Shown: one piece after another, positions 61,001 through 64,000 of the stretch | Position numbering within the stretch: position 1 is the stretch's first letter | Layout: each line of letters begins with the position of its first letter | Assembly: GCF_040222385.1 (NCBI RefSeq) | Contig: NZ_JAVKDF010000014.1 | Location: 121,242-185,241 of the forward strand | Source of the DNA: Imperialibacter sp040222385 | Lineage (GTDB): Bacteria > Bacteroidota > Bacteroidia > Cytophagales > Cyclobacteriaceae | DNA: 64,000 bases | Reading direction: 5' to 3' | The notes under the pieces: generated by a model | The model's input: the letters and a program-made list of their open reading frames with translations, nothing else | Told to the model about the DNA's origin: nothing | Database searches by the model: none | Made by a program: the position numbers and the translations under genes

Positions 61001-62035
61001 AACATTACGCCTTCGCTCGGAGATCTCACTATTCAAGCGAGCCTCCTTACCAACAGCTTTACTATTCAGTATCAGGAAAGTATCAGTCCAGGCACTTTCT
61101 ATACCGTGTCCCTTTCAGGCCTCGTCGACTGCCGGGGAAACATCAGCCCGGCAGAACAATTGTCCGCCAACTTCATCCTTCCCTCACCCTCCGACAGCCT
61201 GGATGTAATTATCAACGAAATCTTGTTCAACCCCAGAAGTGGTGGTGTCGATTTTGTGGAGCTTTACAACCGCTCCGACAAATACCTCGACATCAAAGGC
61301 TGGGAGGTCGGCAACATCACCACGGCCACCGGAGAACCCAATGATTTCAATACCATTACCACATCAAATCACCTGCTGGCGCCTGGTGATTTTCTGGTGC
61401 TAACGGAATCGCCCACGATCCTGAAGGCAGATTACCCATCGGGAAAAGAGGAAACGTTTTTCGAGGCCGACTTACCCACTTATCCCAACACGGAAGGCGG
61501 AGTGATCATCAGAAATGCGGATGGCCGGGTACTTGACTGGTTCAATTACGATGAAGACCTACACTCACCTTTTCTGGAGGATGTCAAAGGAGTGGCTTTG
61601 GAAAGGGTTTCTGTTGAGCACGAAACCAACGACCCGGAGAACTGGGAGTCAGGCGTATCGACGACGGGTTTTGCGACACCCGGCTACAAAAACGCCAGCC
61701 AACGAGCGGGGCAGCCCACAGTCGGAAAAGTAAGTGCCAGTCCAGAGGCCTTTGTCCCCGGCGATGGCCTTAATGGTTTCACCGAAATTACCTTCGACAG
61801 TTCCATGGCCAATGCCCGCATCGATGTCTATATCTACGACATGGCAGGCAGAAAAATGAAAACGCTTGTGCAGGGCCAGACCGTGGCAGAAGGTAGCTTC
61901 TTCCGCTGGGATGGCTCCACCGACATGGGTGAAATGGCAAGAGTGGGTGTCTACATCATACAGATTGAGTACTTCAACTCCTCTGGCCAGCAGGATATGG
62001 TGCGCACCACCGTAGCAGTGGGTGCCAGGTTTTAG
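55034..62035 (+). CDS. Giant Ig-like / lamin-tail-domain surface protein
   Basis: 2333 residues with a signal peptide (to SYGQ, about residue 23). A LamG/concanavalin-like domain spans about 25-215. About 13 SbsA-type Ig-like repeats of roughly 95 residues follow, each opening with a strand like LTISFNKTV or LVVYFNEKL and containing an AETxxNY motif. They are interrupted by four lamin-tail domains starting near 606 (IITEILADPNP), 1530 (LITEIMADPSP), 1793 (IISEIMPDPDP) and 2057 (IINEILFNPRS). The C-terminal about 100 residues (FVPGDGLNGFTEITF, VYIYDMAGRKMKTL, RVGVYIIQIEYF) resemble a FlgD/CHU-type terminal domain of T9SS cargo. It is probably a cell-surface or released adhesin-like protein. 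The gene is not frameshifted. Confidence 0.86.
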   Translation: MIIRAIVCSIIFSSCILFSSYGQVIDDFSDGDHTTNPEWNDPSSHFIVNGSNELQLNNSGASGSTSSFISTAFNSLGNTSWEFKVKMNHNPSSQNFVRVYLTSDNSNLLSDVNGYFVMLGGTPDEVSLYKQSGATPEILIDGFNGILNSSTVDIDVKVLRSSSGNWELFRKLSSETEYLLEGTATDLTHTSSDYFGFYVKYSAGNSSSYYFDDISIKTELSIGNISVTSKNDLIVTFNQPVEETSAETTENYVVDNGIVVFSAVRSDLNYSNITLTTSDLATGDYSLEVSDLKDDFSSTTINSPLESAFSYTQLALSEIITPSSTELKLIFNDELDETAAETLSNYTINGGIGNPVSAVLNPSNPKEVLLTLSTELVEQAYELSLPNGLVNASGNSQVEPATAYEFDFVVPLIAESVEVLSKNQLTISFNKTVAVGPAETPENYAINNSVGAPTSAAVGTEPNKVVLTLGTNLLNDTYEISISNLTDEASTGLSPNPTALAFSYLPLTIAGVSVTGENTLQVTFNQSVGPGSAALTSNYSLNDGFGNPQTASVSEADDKVVELIFSEDFFNFTYEITINGVSNQSANALAENLAEAVPVSKPTPAGALIITEILADPNPKGSSPDPVVLPTASGAEFVEIYNPGTHSINLNSFNLTGGTIGSYLLSGGSYVALVPATYLTSYEAFGNATTITSWNSLTNTGEVITLKDQIGNTIDEVTFSSSWNDGSEKDGGWSLEKTNPQPACESSANWRTSIDEKGATPGTQNSVFDDAPDTTLPTVAEVEIADEETIAIHFNEKMDTDLAGVTASLNGEEVAGVSFPDDQTLSITLTTPLTSEANYSLELSGISDCAGNPMTNGSIDFYYDTKPPVPEQVVLRSFSSLLLQFDEPLKETDAEKEENYKIVDLETAPAKANLLADSPQSVLLEFEEPFALGASYEIEVSYLKDTLENAMGTPVTLAFSVLQQIDSVWVEGANFLSVSFNKEPDKTSMTSADNYSVDGEAKPLKVLPVAKNIARLIFKDNFSENKDLVLSISNLVTSEAETLITPDYIFRHDTKPPTVDSIAATDASHLVVYFNEKLQAPYAEATGNYEWKDHGHPDSVALQMDNKSVLLSFGEPFPQEIEQELAVVNLKDLYGNQITKAISKPFVYDTLPPRVNAVIVTSPKTLEISLSEPVTTAASVPDHYLLGSKQPSVAKRTLPDSNVVMLTFVEALPDVNSIPLAIDGISDFYGNTSVKISTTVNNEDLQPGKAMVISASKALVSFNKALGSDRTLSNVIGDDIVAVKQGKEAHLLELEVSGKFEEDSLYTFAFNGLTSADGIALGASKTIDFTYHSLVEQVTSNHPALVELLLTVPVNADSLSTVTQMVVGSEEITPSLILPDADKPNKVNIYFDENLPFDETLTLTFSELYDVWGRRIPDQAISFAIDAQSPTVANAFSRLFSEVVVEFSEKVSSSTSLSPNHYSIIGLPQPDQVAFTDADHLSVSLSFKNEFVDNTTYQLAVKNVEDISGNVMQVDTISFTYARPNIPKVGEVLITEIMADPSPSVGLPEVEYVELFNNSGIDFELSAFGFVNSDKAFELGEGLLPAGSYLMLCSPNDTASLADFGAVAGLTGWSALSNSKDSLSLINYYGDVIDQAVYTTSWYKDSQKDEGGWSLERILGESACGEDYRWAASQSELGGTPGAANSLAFSEIDSIAPAFIDVAVVEPTRLSLGFSEWISEVGLAALKVDIKGGPEVSSFVLEENQTSVLATLKQPLTLGAEYLVTVAGVVDCSGNEMEVAETTVGVGRPPIFGELIISEIMPDPDPTQGLPEAEYIEIFNPTSEWVSYNGVRLIVGEKQATFPKGAIAPNSFLILCSSGSQPRLKEFGATLVITSMPSLKNDGDEISLLLEDQLLHRMRYDDGLFTESSKKDGGWSLEIIDVNLPCAGEENWIASANQSGGTPGQINSVNNTLGDGMPASLMEVIPTSDSTLLARLSEQVIIDTDKLEINITPSLGDLTIQASLLTNSFTIQYQESISPGTFYTVSLSGLVDCRGNISPAEQLSANFILPSPSDSLDVIINEILFNPRSGGVDFVELYNRSDKYLDIKGWEVGNITTATGEPNDFNTITTSNHLLAPGDFLVLTESPTILKADYPSGKEETFFEADLPTYPNTEGGVIIRNADGRVLDWFNYDEDLHSPFLEDVKGVALERVSVEHETNDPENWESGVSTTGFATPGYKNASQRAGQPTVGKVSASPEAFVPGDGLNGFTEITFDSSMANARIDVYIYDMAGRKMKTLVQGQTVAEGSFFRWDGSTDMGEMARVGVYIIQIEYFNSSGQQDMVRTTVAVGARF

Positions 62036-62102
62036 ACGGCTCGCCTTCCGCCATGAAGACATTACCGGGAACGGCAAAAGTGTTTGTGGGTCTTTGGTTC
62101 TT

Positions 62103-62120
62103 GGGTGTGTCTTCACACCC
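62103..62120. repeat. Perfect 18-nt hairpin repeat, copy c
   Basis: Identical to the hairpin at 48723-48740 (7-bp stem, TCTT loop), preceded by a similar GGTTCTT/GGTCCTC stretch, and again placed between convergent genes. Confidence 0.8.
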
Positions 62121-62139
62121 ACAGCCAAAAAAGCACCGC

Positions 62140-62613
62140 TCAATCGATCAGCTTCAGCACCCTTTTAGCCTTGTAGTCCTCGTCCCTCTCTGGCTCCACA
62201 ATTATTACGTCGCCGGGCTTGGCACCTGAAAGCACCTTAGAAATGGACACTTCATACACGGGGTTCTGAAAGAACGCATTGTAAATGATAATGTCCTCTC
62301 TTCTCAGATAAGCCCTGAATGGAATGCGTTCCTGCTCAGGGCTTCCCGGCTTTCCCCTCACAAGCGACATTAGCCCCCAACTTTTCGTATCAAGCAACGC
62401 CACATCAAACGGTACACCATTGAGCAGCAGGCAGTCCACATGGATATTGGTATGCCTGCCCACCTCATTGCGCACAAACTCATTGTCCTGAATAACCTGA
62501 TCTCGTCGTTCCTTTAGCTGTTCTTTCGATAGCAACAATAGTGGGTTGACCACCTGCGCCTGCACGGCTCCGACCTTCATCATCAAAAGGACACCTAGAA
62601 GTAATTTCAGCAT
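62140..62613 (-). CDS. Small secreted protein of unknown function
   Basis: 157 residues with a signal peptide (MLKLLLGVLLMMKVGAVQAQ). The mature part has a helical start (SKEQLKERRDQVIQDNEFV) and a beta-rich end (FQNPVYEVSISKVLSGAKPGDVIIVEP, YKAKRVLKLID). I do not recognise the family. It is divergent from a membrane-bound winged-helix regulator with TGTAAA-type boxes in the shared promoter region, so it is a likely target of that regulator. Confidence 0.75.
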   Translation of the reverse strand: MLKLLLGVLLMMKVGAVQAQVVNPLLLLSKEQLKERRDQVIQDNEFVRNEVGRHTNIHVDCLLLNGVPFDVALLDTKSWGLMSLVRGKPGSPEQERIPFRAYLRREDIIIYNAFFQNPVYEVSISKVLSGAKPGDVIIVEPERDEDYKAKRVLKLID

Positions 62614-62664
62614 CTTGTTGTCTGTTTGTTTGCCCCAAACCTAGGCATCACCCTGTCCGTCAAT

Positions 62665-62702
62665 AGTAAAACAAATGTAAAAAGAGTGTAAACGGTTGTA
62701 AA
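62665..62702. promoter_or_regulatory. Four ~11-bp spaced (A/T)GTAAA direct repeats, candidate operator
   Basis: AGTAAA at 62665 and TGTAAA at 62676, 62687 and 62697 are spaced 11, 11 and 10 bp, one helical turn apart. OmpR/PhoB-type winged-helix regulators bind tandem boxes with this spacing. The array lies 40 bp before the regulator start and covers the -7 box of the divergent gene. Confidence 0.6.
62672..62679 (-). promoter_or_regulatory. Candidate -7 box of the divergent secreted-protein gene
   Basis: TACATTTG on the minus strand fits TAnnTTTG exactly, 58 bp before the start codon at 62613. It overlaps the second TGTAAA box, so a bound regulator could block or recruit polymerase there. 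Confidence 0.4.
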
Positions 62703-62741
62703 AGCTAAACATAGCTCCCTGCAAAGCAGTACCTTTAGGTT

Positions 62742-63608
62742 ATGAAGACCATCTTGGCAGGGACATGTTTGGCAATTGGCCTCCTGGCTACAGTTCTCCT
62801 TCTTACCGGCAGTGATTCGCCACCCTTGGCTGGCGAAAAGACGGAAATAGCCATGCGCAATGTAGGCTATAGAGTGCTATTGGCGGCGGGAGATTCATCA
62901 TCAAGAGTACTTCCGGTAACAAAAGTTGATAATAACATCTACTTGATCCGGTTCGAAAACCCTCTGACATTCACCACCGACACACTGGTAAAGGTCATTC
63001 ACGAGGCACTTGCTCCCGGCATTAATGCCAAAATTATACCCAGCGCCTATGTGGTGAACGTGATGGAGTGTACTGGTAATTTGGTTGTGTACAGTTACCA
63101 AAAGGCCGGTACGGAGGAGAATACCCTGGTGCCTTGTAAAGGCAGAGACCAACCGGTGGGTTGCTATGCGATCAAAATTACCTTTGAACGATCCATTCTC
63201 CTTGCTGGTGGGAAATGGAAGCTGGGTGGCCTGGCCCTCACATGCCTCGTCCTGGCCGGGTTCATTTACTTAAGAAAAGCTCCAGCTGCGCACAACGAGC
63301 AACAACAACCTGCCACACTTTCGATTGGGCAGTTTGCCTTTGACCTGCACAACGGAATGCTGAAGCACAAAGACGAGATCATCGACCTTACGGCAAAAGA
63401 AGCAAAGATTCTGACACTCTTCGCCAAACAGCCCAACATGGTGCTGGAGAGGGATAAACTCATGAAAGAGGTTTGGGAAGATGAGGGCGTTATTGTGGGC
63501 CGTAGCCTGGACATGTTTGTGTCAAAGCTCCGCAAAAAACTGCAAGCCGATCATAACGTGAAAATCACGAATGTGCATGGGAAGGGGTATAAGCTGGAGG
63601 TAAGCTGA
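62742..63608 (+). CDS. Membrane-anchored one-component winged-helix regulator
   Basis: 288 residues. An N-terminal membrane or signal helix (about 5-22: LAGTCLAIGLLATVLLL) is followed by a periplasmic domain of about 125 residues. A second membrane helix lies at about 160-178 (LGGLALTCLVLAGFIYL), then a linker and a cytoplasmic OmpR/PhoB-type winged-helix domain at about 190-288. The domain is recognised by FDLHNGMLKHKDEIIDLTAKE, VLERDKLMKEVWEDEGVIVGR, DMFVSKLRKKL and VHGKGYKLEV. There is no receiver domain. The layout is that of a ToxR-like one-component sensor with reversed domain order. It probably controls itself and the divergent secreted-protein gene. Confidence 0.86.
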   Translation: MKTILAGTCLAIGLLATVLLLTGSDSPPLAGEKTEIAMRNVGYRVLLAAGDSSSRVLPVTKVDNNIYLIRFENPLTFTTDTLVKVIHEALAPGINAKIIPSAYVVNVMECTGNLVVYSYQKAGTEENTLVPCKGRDQPVGCYAIKITFERSILLAGGKWKLGGLALTCLVLAGFIYLRKAPAAHNEQQQPATLSIGQFAFDLHNGMLKHKDEIIDLTAKEAKILTLFAKQPNMVLERDKLMKEVWEDEGVIVGRSLDMFVSKLRKKLQADHNVKITNVHGKGYKLEVS

Positions 63609-63709
63609 GCATCCGCCGGCTCATCATGATGCGTCCTTGAAATAGAAATTTCCTTTGCTCTTACCAAAGCACTACTCGATTCTCTCTCGGTTATGTATGG
63701 TGCTACGAC

Positions 63710-63742
63710 AAAAAGGAAGCCTTCCGTTTTGGAAGGCCTCCT
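63710..63742 (-). terminator. Intrinsic terminator of the last minus-strand gene
   Basis: GCCTTCC (63719-63725) pairs with GGAAGGC (63731-63737), extended by AGGA/TCCT after one mismatch. On the minus strand the stem is followed by five T (plus-strand A run at 63710-63714). It lies 64 bp past the stop at 63806. Confidence 0.78.
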
Positions 63743-63805
63743 CAAAGTTCCCGTGCTTGTTGTTGCGATGGATTAAGACTTAGGACAACGACAATAGATC
63801 CTGTC

Positions 63806-64000
63806 TTAGTTTTTGAATAGCCTCTTGACCACAATTGCACCTTCTATTTCGGTCACTAAAAAATAGATGCCCGCCGGACTATCAAGTAAATTAACTGTCA
63901 CAGATTTTGCCTCGTGGTGTTCTACTAGTGTTGGGAATTCCTGCCCCGCTGCATTGACCACTTTAAAAGTAAAGTCGCTCAGCTTTACCCCTTGCGACGT
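63806..64000 (-). CDS. C-terminal end of a T9SS type A cargo protein (cut by window)
   Basis: The minus strand reads 64 codons and a TAA (63808-63806) from the window edge. The piece ends a type A sorting domain: FTFKVVNAAGQEF, then the SPAGIYFLVTE strand and the basic end VVKRLFKN. This is the common C-terminal signal for the type IX system (GIYFLxx...KRLxKN). The N-terminal, functional part lies outside the window, so the product's role is unknown. Confidence 0.82.
   Translation of the reverse strand, partial: TSQGVKLSDFTFKVVNAAGQEFPTLVEHHEAKSVTVNLLDSPAGIYFLVTEIEGAIVVKRLFKN

Noticed and set aside
1..64000. CRISPR array, rRNA, tRNA, phage or intact insertion sequence
   Set aside because: No regularly spaced direct repeats with unique spacers, no RNA gene sequences and no transposase or integrase were recognised.

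Overview
The window reads as chromosome from a Bacteroidota bacterium, most likely order Cytophagales. The signs are a TonB-dependent receptor with an STN domain and a carboxypeptidase-like domain, lipoproteins of the DUF4249 family, C-terminal sorting domains of the type IX secretion system (T9SS), PVC-type cytochrome/dehydrogenase proteins, few Shine-Dalgarno sequences, and several TAnnTTTG promoter boxes. The genus is not proven from sequence alone. I found no rRNA, tRNA, CRISPR array, intact insertion sequence or phage.

Layout. 1-5 kb: the 3' part of a class II glutamine amidotransferase, a UPF0175/PIN toxin-antitoxin pair, a large FAD/Fe-S 2-hydroxyacid dehydrogenase and a small lipoprotein. 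5-13.4 kb: exported oxidoreductase and sugar genes (YceI, SUMF1-like protein, Tat-exported Gfo/Idh/MocA enzyme, ApbE, PVC-type cytochrome protein, Tat-exported sugar isomerase). 13.5-25.9 kb: a probable nine-gene operon made of an unknown secreted protein, a TonB-dependent receptor, an MG2-like exported protein and six consecutive DUF4249 lipoprotein paralogues. This is the most striking structure in the window. 25.9-30 kb: an S9 peptidase fused to a SUMF1-like domain, then a TPR protein. 30-33.5 kb, minus strand: SDR, eukaryotic-type glycogen branching enzyme and a small membrane protein. 33.7-38.5 kb: an S41 peptidase, then an ECF sigma factor, a HEAT-like membrane protein (candidate anti-sigma) and two DUF4097 proteins.

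38.5-45 kb: an AraC regulator divergent from a sialidase-fold protein, a DUF3748 lipoprotein, a DapA/NanA-type aldolase and a sodium:solute symporter. Together they look like a scavenging and catabolic module for a sialic-acid-like or other keto sugar. 45-51 kb: an SRPBCC protein, two recently duplicated outer-membrane proteins, and asd translationally overlapped by a THUMP-like methyltransferase. 51-62 kb: two very large T9SS-type surface proteins (a delta-60 repeat protein and a 2333-residue Ig-like/lamin-tail protein) separated by repeat-rich noncoding DNA. 62-64 kb: a small secreted protein divergent from a membrane-anchored winged-helix regulator, with about 11-bp spaced TGTAAA boxes between them, and finally the C-terminus of another T9SS cargo protein.

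Dispersed palindromic elements occur in several gaps. One perfect hairpin is found in two separate convergent gene junctions. Several start codons were moved downstream of the longest ORF because the extension overlaps another gene or lies before an obvious signal peptide.
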